NCBI RefSeq assembly: GCF_027857615.1
Contig: NZ_JAQIFT010000061.1
Location: 62,001-126,000 of the forward strand
From: Holtiella tumoricola
Lineage (GTDB): Bacteria > Bacillota > Clostridia > Lachnospirales > Cellulosilyticaceae
Length of the DNA stretch: 64,000 nucleotides
Direction: 5' to 3'
Position 1 is the stretch's first letter; the number at the start of each line of letters is the position of its first letter. This document shows positions 16,624 to 24,316 of the stretch, one piece after another. Made by a program: the position numbers and the translations under genes. Below the pieces are notes generated by a model. It worked only from the letters and a program-made list of their open reading frames with translations, was not told where the DNA came from and did no database searches.

Positions 16624-16766
16624 CGTTGCTCTACTCTTAGTTTAATTAGCAAAAACAAAAAAATTTTTATTAATAATTACTATTTTTTATTTAAAAACAT
16701 TGTAGTATTATCCAAAAAAATATATAATAATTTCAGAAATATACTTTGCTACAAAGGTGTACCTTA
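16606..16766. other. Putative invertible DNA segment between the EAL gene and the serine recombinase
   Basis: About 145 bases lie between the centres of the two inverted sites. The segment is very AT-rich, encodes nothing, and contains a promoter-like pair (16700-16728) pointing right toward the recombinase in this orientation. Inversion would point that promoter at the EAL gene. The rest of the 16512-16836 gap holds the EAL leader, and on the right the recombinase leader. Confidence 0.7.
16700..16728 (+). promoter_or_regulatory. Promoter inside the putative invertible segment
   Basis: TTGTAG (16700-16705) and a perfect TATAAT (16723-16728) are exactly 17 bases apart. The promoter ends 21 bases before the right inverted site and would transcribe the recombinase gene as the DNA is shown. 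I found no comparable promoter on the opposite strand of the segment. Confidence 0.55.
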
Positions 16767-16769
16767 TTA
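16750..16769 (-). repeat. Right recombination-site-like inverted repeat
   Basis: TACAAAGGTGTACCTT (16750-16765) is the exact reverse complement of the left core. Its central dinucleotide reads GT on this strand, so the two sites are in head-to-head orientation and would give inversion, not deletion. Confidence 0.75.
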
Positions 16770-16804
16770 GCATAATAAACTTGAGTATAAATAACATCTC
16801 CTTT

Positions 16805-16823
16805 TATCATAATATTAATGATA
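16805..16823. promoter_or_regulatory. Dyad just upstream of the recombinase ribosome site
   Basis: TATCAT and ATGATA are separated by 7 bases and end directly at the AGGAGG site of the recombinase gene. It could be an autoregulatory operator or a weak RNA hairpin. It lies outside the invertible segment, so it would act in both orientations. Confidence 0.35.
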
Positions 16824-16836
16824 GGAGGACTTTTTT

Positions 16837-17445
16837 ATGAAAACTTACTATGGATATATGAGAGTCTCTACTCTTGAACAAAATATTCAAAGACAAAAAG
16901 TTGAACTTTTACGCTGGGGGATTGCTGAAAAAAATATTTTCTGTGATAAGTTATCAGGAAAGGATTTTAATAGGCCTCAATACCAAAAGTTAAAGCGAAA
17001 GTTGAAAGAAGGAGATGTTATTGTCATAAAAAGTATTGATCGTTTAGGAAGGAACTATGATGATATTCAAGAGGAGTGGCGAGAAATTGTTAAAAATAAA
17101 AAGGCTGATATTGTTATCCTAGACATGCCTATTTTAGATACAAGAACAAATAAAGATTTAATTGGTACATTAATCTCCGATATTGTTCTACAGCTTCTCT
17201 CCTATGTCGCCCAGTCTGAACGTGAAAATATTAAGCAACGTCAAGCCGAAGGTATCGCCCTTGCTAAAGCACAAGGAAAACATTTAGGGCGTTTCCCTAC
17301 TCCAATCCCCGATGAATTTTACCCTATTTATGAAAAGTGGCAGCAACGTATTTATACCTTAGAAACAGCCAGTAAAGAATTAGGCGTTACAGTAAGTCAA
17401 TTCCGTACAATGATAAAAAAATATAAAAACAACAGTAATCTATAG
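16837..17445 (+). CDS. Serine recombinase, resolvase/DNA-invertase type
   Basis: Site-specific DNA recombinase of 202 residues, the normal size for Hin/resolvase-type enzymes. The catalytic serine is S11 in GYMRVSTLEQN, with R9 next to it. IDRLGRN (67-73) supplies the other active-site arginines. SERENIKQRQAEGI (127-140) begins the long E-helix used in dimer and tetramer formation. A C-terminal helix-turn-helix is visible at about 175-196 (ETASKELGVTVSQFRTM). A strong AGGAGG site precedes the ATG. No transposase or plasmid gene is adjacent, which argues against a transposon resolvase. The inverted sites directly upstream are its likely targets, making it an invertase for the EAL switch. Confidence 0.93.
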   Translation: MKTYYGYMRVSTLEQNIQRQKVELLRWGIAEKNIFCDKLSGKDFNRPQYQKLKRKLKEGDVIVIKSIDRLGRNYDDIQEEWREIVKNKKADIVILDMPILDTRTNKDLIGTLISDIVLQLLSYVAQSERENIKQRQAEGIALAKAQGKHLGRFPTPIPDEFYPIYEKWQQRIYTLETASKELGVTVSQFRTMIKKYKNNSNL

Positions 17446-17450
17446 CTATA

Positions 17451-17501
17451 AAAAAGATGGTAAATGCTAAAAATACAGGCTTAGCATTTACCATCCTTTT
17501 T
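17451..17501. terminator. Bidirectional terminator between recombinase and glycosyltransferase
   Basis: AAAAAGATGGTAAATGCTAA (17451-17470) pairs with 17481-17501 around a 10-base loop with one bulge. An A-run on one side and a T-run on the other allow it to work for both convergent genes. Confidence 0.85.
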
Positions 17502-17540
17502 ATAGTATTTACTGCTTCATTAATACCTTATAAAATAATC

Positions 17541-18629
17541 TTATTCAGATAATGTTGAACTACTTTCTCTGCTTTCAAGAGCTTTATCTAATTTTCTAAG
17601 AGGTTTCATAGCATTCTTAGTAAGCTCTAAACCACATTTTGCTAAAATACCTAGTCGTACTAAACTATTTATCCACATGCTGTATTCTTTCACATAATGT
17701 TTCTTATAAAATATCCACATTGCATTGTGGAAGTCGTAGATAACTTTATTACGTCGCTTCTTTGAACTTCCCCCTTTATAGTGGATAATCTGCGCCTCTG
17801 GGTAATATATAATCTTATAACCACCTTGTTTAATACGATAGCACAGGTCAATGTCCTCACCATACATAAAGAAATCTTCATCTAATATTCCTACTTTATC
17901 TAGTGCTTCTCGTGGCATGAGCATAAAGGCACCCATAAGACAGTCTACCTCTCCCACTTCATCTTCACCTAGATGTAATGCATCATAAAGCCCATACTTA
18001 ACCGGATCCTTTTTATGCCATTTCATAAAGTAATAAAAAGATGCCTTAGGTGTAGGAAAGCCTCGCTTACATGCATGGTCAAGGGTACCGTCTGGAAGAA
18101 CTACTTTACAGCCTAATGCACCTATTTGTCTCATATCCCCCGCCCTACTTACTAATACATCTTCCTGTGTATGGGCAACTTGAGATGATGCTGATTCACT
18201 GGTTCTTTGCATTGACTGTCCCTCTATACTTGTTGTGGCACACTCATTATATGCTTCGCCTTGATTATCAGCTACCTTATTATATGTTTCTATATAATGG
18301 ATACTCTGTTCTAAACAATCCTCTACCACATAAGTATCTGAGTTAAGAAGTAATACATACTCCCCCTTAGATTTTCTTATCCCAATGTTATTCGCTTTTG
18401 AAAATCCTAAATTTGCCTCATTTAAAGTGATATTCACAATTCCTTTAGCAATCTCATCCTTGTAGTCTTGCTGTAACCTCTCCATACTGTCATCCATAGA
18501 CTTGTTATCTACAAGCATGATTTCATATTCAAATGGAAGCTTTTTTTCTAATACAGAATCAATAGTCTGCTTAGTTAATCTATAGGTATTATAATTGACG
18601 ATAATAATCGATAGTTTCATAGTTTTCAC
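17541..18629 (-). CDS. Family 2 glycosyltransferase, rhamnosyltransferase-like
   Basis: Cytoplasmic GT-A fold sugar transferase of 362 residues. It opens with KLSIIIVNYNTYRLTKQTID, followed by LVDNKSMDDS, and has LLNSDTYV as the DxD-like metal site. Later come GAFMLMPREALDKVG and MYGEDIDLCYRIKQGGYKI, which are typical of the WcaA/rhamnosyltransferase group. An insertion of about 45 Ser/Glu/Gln-rich residues (about 125-170) interrupts the catalytic domain. The gene is separated from the large polysaccharide operon by the terminator at 18736-18795 and ends at its own terminator. Donor and acceptor are unknown; rhamnose is reasonable given the adjacent rfb genes. Confidence 0.88.
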   Translation of the reverse strand: MKTMKLSIIIVNYNTYRLTKQTIDSVLEKKLPFEYEIMLVDNKSMDDSMERLQQDYKDEIAKGIVNITLNEANLGFSKANNIGIRKSKGEYVLLLNSDTYVVEDCLEQSIHYIETYNKVADNQGEAYNECATTSIEGQSMQRTSESASSQVAHTQEDVLVSRAGDMRQIGALGCKVVLPDGTLDHACKRGFPTPKASFYYFMKWHKKDPVKYGLYDALHLGEDEVGEVDCLMGAFMLMPREALDKVGILDEDFFMYGEDIDLCYRIKQGGYKIIYYPEAQIIHYKGGSSKKRRNKVIYDFHNAMWIFYKKHYVKEYSMWINSLVRLGILAKCGLELTKNAMKPLRKLDKALESRESSSTLSE

Positions 18630-18735
18630 CTTATCCGTTAATGTATCTTAAGATTATTATATCATCTTTTAAGTCACATACCTATAGGACCTACACCTAG
18701 CAATTATTTCTTATTTTAACTTATTGATTAACAAA

Positions 18736-18795
18736 AAAGCTAGTATTACTTAATTTGGCCTCCTAATCATCGCCATTTTAAGTAATACTAGCTTT
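18736..18795 (-). terminator. Terminator of the large polysaccharide operon
   Basis: An 18-bp perfect stem (18736-18753 with 18778-18795) encloses a 24-base loop. It lies 42 bases beyond the rfbC stop. A T-run follows on the minus strand. Confidence 0.82.
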
Positions 18796-18836
18796 CTATA
18801 CTTCATTGTATTTTGTGTTCTATTTTATTTAAATTC

Positions 18837-19409
18837 TTAGTATTTAAATGGGTTTTCTTTTGCTACAAATTCAGCAAACATAGGTTGTTTTTGATCTTTA
18901 TCTGATAAAAGTACTTCTTCAATTCCCTCAAGTGGCCACTCCACACCTATATCCGGATCATTCCATCTAATGCCCCCATCATACTCAGGTGCATAGTAGT
19001 CTGTACACTTATATTGGAAGGTTGCGTATTCTGATAGTACTAAGAAACCATGTGCAAAGCCTTCTGGTACATAGAATTGACGTTTGTTCTCAGCTGTAAG
19101 CAATACACCTTCCCACTTACCAAATGTAGGTGAACCTTCTCTTAGGTCCACAGCTACATCATAGACTTCCCCCTCTACAACACGTACAAGCTTCCCTTGT
19201 GTATGTTGTGTTTGGAAGTGAAGGCCTCGGAGTACCCCACGCTTTGAGCGTGACTCATTATCTTGTACAAACTTCATTGTAAGCCCTGCTTCTACAAAAT
19301 CTGCTTCAGAGTAGCTCTCTATGAAATAACCTCTCGCATCACCAAACACTTGTGGTTCAATGATATAAAGGTCTTTGATTGTTGTTGGAATAACTTTAAT
19401 TTTACCCAT
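18837..19409 (-). CDS. rfbC: dTDP-4-dehydrorhamnose 3,5-epimerase
   Basis: Third enzyme of dTDP-L-rhamnose synthesis, epimerising C3 and C5 of dTDP-4-keto-6-deoxyglucose. The 190 residues form the RmlC cupin. Family motifs include FGDARGYFIESY, the active-site histidine in GVLRGLHFQ, YDVAVDLREGSPTFGKW, FYVPEGFAHGFLVL and YKCTDYYAPEYDGGIRWNDP. It is the last gene of the long operon, 12 bases after rfbD, and is followed by the operon terminator. Along with rfbA and rfbB at the operon head, it completes the four-gene rhamnose pathway. Confidence 0.96.
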   Translation of the reverse strand: MGKIKVIPTTIKDLYIIEPQVFGDARGYFIESYSEADFVEAGLTMKFVQDNESRSKRGVLRGLHFQTQHTQGKLVRVVEGEVYDVAVDLREGSPTFGKWEGVLLTAENKRQFYVPEGFAHGFLVLSEYATFQYKCTDYYAPEYDGGIRWNDPDIGVEWPLEGIEEVLLSDKDQKQPMFAEFVAKENPFKY

Positions 19410-19421
19410 TGTACTTCCCCC

Positions 19422-20339
19422 TTATCTATCTTCACTATCTAAATAATCTTCTAATGCTTCTTCCCATGTCCTAAATGTATTTAAGCCATTTAACTTAAGC
19501 ATAAAGTTATCTAGTGAAGAATAAAAAGGTCTTTTAGCTGGCCTTACAAACTGTTCACTCGTTACCTTATTTAATTTAATCTCAATTTCTTTAATTTCAA
19601 AGATCTTCTTAGCAAAATCATACCAAGAACAAGTTCCTTCACATGTACCATGATAAGTACCATAGTATTCTGTTTGAATAAGGTTAACAATCGCTATAGC
19701 TAAGTCCTTTGCATAAGTTGGATTACCAAATTGATCTCCAACAATACTAAGTTCTGTATTTGTTTCTGCAAGTTTAAGCATTGTACGTACAAAATTGTTG
19801 CCTTCACCATAGAGCCATGCTGTACGCACAATAAAATATTTATGACAAAGAGAACGTACAAGTTCTTCACCCATAAGCTTGCTTGTCCCATAAATACTCT
19901 GAGGGGCTACCCCATCATCTTCTCTCCAAGGTCGGCTTAATTTAGCTCTTTCAATACGCTCACTTAATACATCTTCATATGCTATATCTTCTACCATTAC
20001 ATTATTGAACTCTCCACTAAATACATAATCTGTAGATACTTGTACTAATTTTGCACCTAGCTTCTCACATACTACTGCTAAGTTACGAGCTCCTATAGCA
20101 TTAATTTTATAAGCATTTTCTATGTCTTCTTCACATTTATCAACAGCTGTATGTGCTGCACAGTTGATCACTACCTCAACCTGCTCATGTGTTAACTTCT
20201 CTTCGACTTGCTCTAAATTTGTAATATCTAAAGTATCATAGTCTGTACTAATGACTTCAAAGACATTGCCTAGTTTTTTAAATTCTTCTTTTAAGGCCAA
20301 GCCCAGTTGCCCATTACTACCTGTAAGTAATATCCTCAT
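19422..20339 (-). CDS. rfbD: dTDP-4-dehydrorhamnose reductase
   Basis: Last enzyme of dTDP-L-rhamnose synthesis, an NAD(P)H-dependent SDR. The 305 residues show the nucleotide motif GSNGQLG at 7-13, NCAAHTAVDKCEED, VSTDYVFSGE, the catalytic YGTSK (YxxxK), and RTAWLYGEGNNFV. There is a small family-atypical insertion of about 20 residues between VFSGE and SIYGTSK. The gene sits between a family 2 glycosyltransferase and rfbC with only about 12-base gaps, so all are co-transcribed. Confidence 0.95.
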   Translation of the reverse strand: MRILLTGSNGQLGLALKEEFKKLGNVFEVISTDYDTLDITNLEQVEEKLTHEQVEVVINCAAHTAVDKCEEDIENAYKINAIGARNLAVVCEKLGAKLVQVSTDYVFSGEFNNVMVEDIAYEDVLSERIERAKLSRPWREDDGVAPQSIYGTSKLMGEELVRSLCHKYFIVRTAWLYGEGNNFVRTMLKLAETNTELSIVGDQFGNPTYAKDLAIAIVNLIQTEYYGTYHGTCEGTCSWYDFAKKIFEIKEIEIKLNKVTSEQFVRPAKRPFYSSLDNFMLKLNGLNTFRTWEEALEDYLDSEDR

Positions 20340-20350
20340 AGTGACCTCCT

Positions 20351-21304
20351 TTATTTTTCCATCAACTTAGCGTACATATATTTAAATGTATTCTTTACCA
20401 GTAAACTTTCAATTTTAATATAATTCCTAATATGTTCTTGTCTATAAGGTACCTTTTTCACTTGCCTTAAAGTCTTCAATCCTTCTCTAAAACCTTCTGC
20501 ATACTCTTTTCCAAAGCCCTTTTTAATAAAGAAAATATATTTAATTAAGTATCCTATGCATAAAAAAGGCATATTAATAAGCAACTGTAATAAAGGCATA
20601 TTTTTATAAGGTACATAAATATTATTCCTTGCAGCTAACTTTACTTTAAAGGCATTATATTTACTTCCTGATGTCGCACTCCCAATATGTAAAACTTTCG
20701 CTTCTGGGCAATACATATTTTTATATCCATAAATACGTGCACGATAACTAATATCTACATCTTCCATATATGCAAAGAATTGCTCATCAAAATATCCTAT
20801 TTTTTCAAAAATAGATTTCCGATAAAGAGCAGCGCCAGCACAAGCACTAAATACTTGTTCTGATGCTTTATAGGTATCTACCTTCTTACCATCACCTCTC
20901 TTATATGCCCATCCGAGTAAATTATACTCGTCTCCTGCATCATCAATTAATGATGGTTCATGATATTGTATCATTTGACTACAAACAGCAAAAGTTTTTG
21001 GATCACTTTCCATACATTTCAAAAGAGCTTCTATAAATCCGTCATATATTTTAGTGTCATTATTTAATAGTAAAATATATTCACCTTTGGCCATTTTGAT
21101 ACCTTCATTAACTGCTCTGCTAAATCCATAATTTTTATCAAGTTGCTTAAATATAATTTCAGGATATCGCTTTTTTATATCATTATAGTCACTGTCCGTA
21201 GATGCATTGTCTACAATAATAATTTCTAATTGTCCTTTAATTGCTTCTACACACTCAGCTAAATATTTTATTCCATTATAATTAGGTATTATTATTGAGA
21301 TCAT
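20351..21304 (-). CDS. Family 2 glycosyltransferase
   Basis: Probable sugar transferase of 317 residues with the GT-A opening ISIIIPNYNGIKYLAECVEAIK, IIIVDNASTDSD and the metal-binding LLLNNDTKI. The later motif FAYMEDVDISYRARIYGYKN (ED-D catalytic region) is well preserved. A hydrophobic segment near residue 235-260 (LLQLLINMPFLCIGYLIKYIFFI) may dock it on the membrane. It lies between the WecE-type aminotransferase and rfbD in the operon. It probably adds one residue of the repeating unit; the donor is not known. Confidence 0.88.
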   Translation of the reverse strand: MISIIIPNYNGIKYLAECVEAIKGQLEIIIVDNASTDSDYNDIKKRYPEIIFKQLDKNYGFSRAVNEGIKMAKGEYILLLNNDTKIYDGFIEALLKCMESDPKTFAVCSQMIQYHEPSLIDDAGDEYNLLGWAYKRGDGKKVDTYKASEQVFSACAGAALYRKSIFEKIGYFDEQFFAYMEDVDISYRARIYGYKNMYCPEAKVLHIGSATSGSKYNAFKVKLAARNNIYVPYKNMPLLQLLINMPFLCIGYLIKYIFFIKKGFGKEYAEGFREGLKTLRQVKKVPYRQEHIRNYIKIESLLVKNTFKYMYAKLMEK

Positions 21305-21331
21305 CTATACCACCTATCTACTCCTTAGGTT

Positions 21332-22459
21332 TTATCTGAAAAATTCTTTAATCATTCTAACAATATGTTCCACTTCTTCTTGTTGTAAACCATAATATAA
21401 TGGTAATCTTACTAAACGTTCACTCTCTTTAGTGGTATATTCATCTTCTCCATGAAATACACCATACTTTTTCCCTGCTGGAGCACTATGAAGAGGAATA
21501 TAATGAAATACTGTTTGTACATCATTTTCTTTCATATATGCAATAAACTCTTGTCTTTGCTTTATATCCTTTAATTTTATATAGTACATATGAGCGTTAT
21601 GTACACAGTCCTCTGGAATATATGGAAGTTGAATCATCCCAGACATTTCTAATTCTTTAAGCTCTTTATTATAAGTATTCCATATATTTAATCTAGCTTC
21701 ATTAATTTTGTCTGCTTCTTCTAATTGAGCATATAAATATGCTGCATTGAGTTCACTTGGTAAGTAAGAAGATCCATAATCTACCCATGTATATTTATCT
21801 ACTTGTCCTCTAAAGAATTTGCTTCTATCTGTACCTTTTTCTCTTATAATCTCAGCTTTTTCAATATACTTATAGTCTTTAATCAGGAGTGCTCCACCTT
21901 CTCCCATACTATAATTTTTAGTTTCATGAAAACTATAGCATCCAAAATGTCCTATAGTTCCTAAAGCTTGCCCTTTATAAGTAGACATTACACCTTGAGC
22001 TGCATCTTCAATAACAAACAAGTTATACTTTTGGGCAATTTCCATAATCTTATCCATATTACATGCTACTCCAGCATAATGCACAGGTACTATAGCTTTA
22101 GTTTTATTAGTAATTGCTGCCTCTATTAATTCTTCATTTATATTCATTGTATCTGGTCTAATATCTATAAATACAATTTTTGCTCCTCTCATTACAAAAG
22201 CATCCGCTGTAGACACAAATGTAAATGAAGGCATAATCACTTCATCCCCAGGTTGAATATCTGCTAATAAGGCTGTCATTTCTAAAGCATGTGTACATGA
22301 AGTCGTAAGTAATGCTTTTTGTATATCAAATCTTTCTTCTATCCATTTATTACAACCCTTAGTAAACTCTCCATCACCACAAATTTTATTATTTTTAATA
22401 GCTTGTCTAATGTATTCTACTTCATTTCCAGTAAAAGGAGGTAAGTTAAAGTTAATCAT
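21332..22459 (-). CDS. wecE: dTDP-4-amino-4,6-dideoxygalactose transaminase, WecE/RffA type
   Basis: PLP-dependent DegT/DnrJ family aminotransferase that would turn dTDP-4-keto-6-deoxyglucose into dTDP-Fuc4N. It is strikingly similar to enterobacterial WecE along its length: LLADIQPGDEVIMPSFTFVS, VFIDIRPDTMNI, VPVHYAGVACNMD, EDAAQGVMSTYKGQALGTIG, the PLP lysine in SFHETKN, FFRGQVDKYTW and HGEDEYTTKESERL. I chose the ATG at 22459 because GGGAG lies about 8 bases upstream and the protein then begins MINFNLPPF like WecE; the longer frame adds seven residues without a ribosome site. Its keto-sugar substrate is made by RfbA and RfbB of the same operon. Confidence 0.92.
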   Translation of the reverse strand: MINFNLPPFTGNEVEYIRQAIKNNKICGDGEFTKGCNKWIEERFDIQKALLTTSCTHALEMTALLADIQPGDEVIMPSFTFVSTADAFVMRGAKIVFIDIRPDTMNINEELIEAAITNKTKAIVPVHYAGVACNMDKIMEIAQKYNLFVIEDAAQGVMSTYKGQALGTIGHFGCYSFHETKNYSMGEGGALLIKDYKYIEKAEIIREKGTDRSKFFRGQVDKYTWVDYGSSYLPSELNAAYLYAQLEEADKINEARLNIWNTYNKELKELEMSGMIQLPYIPEDCVHNAHMYYIKLKDIKQRQEFIAYMKENDVQTVFHYIPLHSAPAGKKYGVFHGEDEYTTKESERLVRLPLYYGLQQEEVEHIVRMIKEFFR

Positions 22460-22486
22460 GTTATTACTCCCATCATTCATATAAAT

Positions 22487-22822
22487 TTATAAATTAAATA
22501 TTATAATACCAATAATAATAATAATGTTTCCAACTATTTGCCTTTTTGTTATTTTTTCTTTTAAAATAAGAGCTGATAAAACTAATATATAGATATATCC
22601 TGTACTTTCTACAACAGGAATAAATTTTAAATCTACATGTTTTAATAAAATGGTATTAATAATCATGACTGCAAAAAATATCCCATATGCTCCTATAACT
22701 AAAGGATTTATAATTTCTCTAATTTTAGATTTATGGATTTTATTAGTACTTATTTTTAACATAATCTGAGATATGGCAGAAATAAATACCATAATTAAAA
22801 TTAAAATAATATATTTATTCAT
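22487..22822 (-). CDS. Small SMR/EamA-type membrane protein, possible lipid-sugar flippase subunit
   Basis: The 111 residues form four hydrophobic helices, the size and topology of small multidrug resistance proteins and of ArnE/ArnF, the pair that flips undecaprenyl-phosphate-aminoarabinose. The end (YIYILVLSALILKEKITKRQIVGNIIIIIGI) has the usual SMR C-terminal helix. It overlaps the end of a second protein of the same type by 8 bases, so two subunits are made together, as for ArnE/ArnF heterodimers. Location next to amino-sugar and lipid-sugar transferase genes supports a flippase role. That role is inferred. Confidence 0.78.
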   Translation of the reverse strand: MNKYIILILIMVFISAISQIMLKISTNKIHKSKIREIINPLVIGAYGIFFAVMIINTILLKHVDLKFIPVVESTGYIYILVLSALILKEKITKRQIVGNIIIIIGIIIFNL

Positions 22823-23168
22823 GTCTTACCACCACCACAATCCCTACTATAATAATGAGTACTCCTAATATATTATTAAATGTAATTGCCTCATTAAAAA
22901 TATACTTTGCAAATATCAAAGACCATATAATAGTAATAGCTTTTAACGAAAAAGCTATATTTAAATCTAACTTTTTAATCGAAATCTGCCATAAAACTGT
23001 ATATACTACCATTGCAAATAATTGTACTCCAAAAAAGAGAAAAAATCTTATGCTTAGAGGATTATTTGTTAATGCATTTATTTTAGCTACTACACTACTT
23101 GAACTATATATCAAAAAAGCTAAATTTAATACTATAAAAATCCCTATCTTTTCTTTACTAATTTTCAT
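22815..23168 (-). CDS. Second small SMR/EamA-type membrane protein, partner of the preceding one
   Basis: The 117 residues show four hydrophobic helices with the SMR/EamA pattern (SLIFAKYIFNEAITFNNILGVLIIIVGIVVVV at the C-terminus, read in two helices). It differs clearly in sequence from the overlapping partner, as expected for a heterodimer. Its 5' end overlaps the ATP-grasp gene by 11 bases. Known SMR pairs of this kind include ArnE/ArnF and drug exporters; the context of sugar genes favours the former. Confidence 0.78.
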   Translation of the reverse strand: MKISKEKIGIFIVLNLAFLIYSSSSVVAKINALTNNPLSIRFFLFFGVQLFAMVVYTVLWQISIKKLDLNIAFSLKAITIIWSLIFAKYIFNEAITFNNILGVLIIIVGIVVVVRHE

Positions 23169-24306
23169 TTATCAATACCTTCAACACTTCATTTAATAAA
23201 ATTTCATTATTAATCTGTAATAGATAGTGCCCATATCGATCTGTACTACTCTTAATAGCTTGATTAGTAATTTCAATTTTACCAATTTCATAGATACATT
23301 CTTTATATTCTTCCTGGATTTTATTTAATTGCTTTTTATCTAAGTCTGAAAAAATAAATTTTACAAGCGCAAAATTATTTTTTTGCGTATTTAATTTTTC
23401 TGGCTCATTACCTAAAGATACATCTATAATAGCCTTTAAAAAATCATATCCGGTTGAAAGTTGAACGAGATGTGAGCCTATATAATCTCCACCCATTCTA
23501 GAACCTATTTCTATTACTTTAATTGCGCCCTCTTTGTTAATTTTTAATTCCGTATGTGCTGCACCAAATTTAATATCTAGTGCATCTAAAGCTTTAAATG
23601 TAATTCTTTTTATCTCTTCTTTATCAACCTCTTGATTAATAGCTGGTTGTAAATGCATTGTTTCAATAAAATGTGGGCTTCCTGTTGTAAACTTTTGAGT
23701 TATATTAAGTAATTGATGCTCGCCTTGGAATGAAATTGTTTCAATGCTATACTCATTACCATCAATATATTCCTCAATAAGTATTTCTTTATCAAATGAT
23801 TCTTCTCTCGCTCTTTTTATAGCACTATCAAGCTTCTCTATCTGCTCTACCTTTGTAATGCCTCTACTCCCTGAGCGATCTGTGGGCTTTATAATAATGG
23901 GTGGCTTAAAGTCATATGCTAATTTTTCATGTTCTGATAACTTAATAAATTTTGGTGAAGGTACATTACATTCCTCAAATTTTTTTCTCATTCTGTATTT
24001 ATTAGTTGATACCAAGGTACATTCTTCGCTATTTCCTATTAAATCCATTCTATTAGCAACATAATTAACAGTATTAACAGCTAGATCTGAACCGGCTGTT
24101 AATACTGCATCTGCATTAATTTCTTTACAAATTTCTAAAATCTTTTCTTTTTCTGTTATACTAATAGGATAAAATTCATATGCTATTTCTTTTGCAACAG
24201 CACCTTCTGCCCATGCTATTACATGACTTTCATATCCTAATTCATTAATCTTTTCTACTAAGGGTAATTGAAATTCATTAGCCCCAATTACAACAATCTT
24301 TTTCAT
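23158..24306 (-). CDS. ATP-grasp ligase of the polysaccharide operon
   Basis: Predicted carboxylate-amine or carboxylate-thiol ligase using ATP. The 382 residues have an N-terminal Rossmann-like part (KIVVIGANEFQLPLVEKINELGYE), a central ATP-grasp with IIIKPTDRSGSRGITKV and EILIEEYIDGNEYSIE, and the metal and phosphate site VIEIGSRMGGDYIGSHLV. It resembles PurK/carbamoyl-phosphate-synthase-like ATP-grasp proteins such as those adding amino acids. Here it sits between a 4-amino-sugar pathway and lipid-sugar transfer genes, so it may acylate the amino sugar with an amino acid or similar acid. No substrate can be read directly. Confidence 0.85.
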   Translation of the reverse strand: MKKIVVIGANEFQLPLVEKINELGYESHVIAWAEGAVAKEIAYEFYPISITEKEKILEICKEINADAVLTAGSDLAVNTVNYVANRMDLIGNSEECTLVSTNKYRMRKKFEECNVPSPKFIKLSEHEKLAYDFKPPIIIKPTDRSGSRGITKVEQIEKLDSAIKRAREESFDKEILIEEYIDGNEYSIETISFQGEHQLLNITQKFTTGSPHFIETMHLQPAINQEVDKEEIKRITFKALDALDIKFGAAHTELKINKEGAIKVIEIGSRMGGDYIGSHLVQLSTGYDFLKAIIDVSLGNEPEKLNTQKNNFALVKFIFSDLDKKQLNKIQEEYKECIYEIGKIEITNQAIKSSTDRYGHYLLQINNEILLNEVLKVLINEN

Positions 24307-24316
24307 TATAAGCCCC

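Noticed and set aside
15126..16836. c-di-GMP riboswitch near the EAL or chemoreceptor genes
   Set aside because: I saw no GEMM-like conserved elements in the leaders; only small A/T-rich hairpins are present.
16837..17445. Transposon resolvase as an explanation for the recombinase
   Set aside because: There is no transposase, no terminal repeats and no direct res-site array. The adjacent sites are inverted, which suits an invertase.
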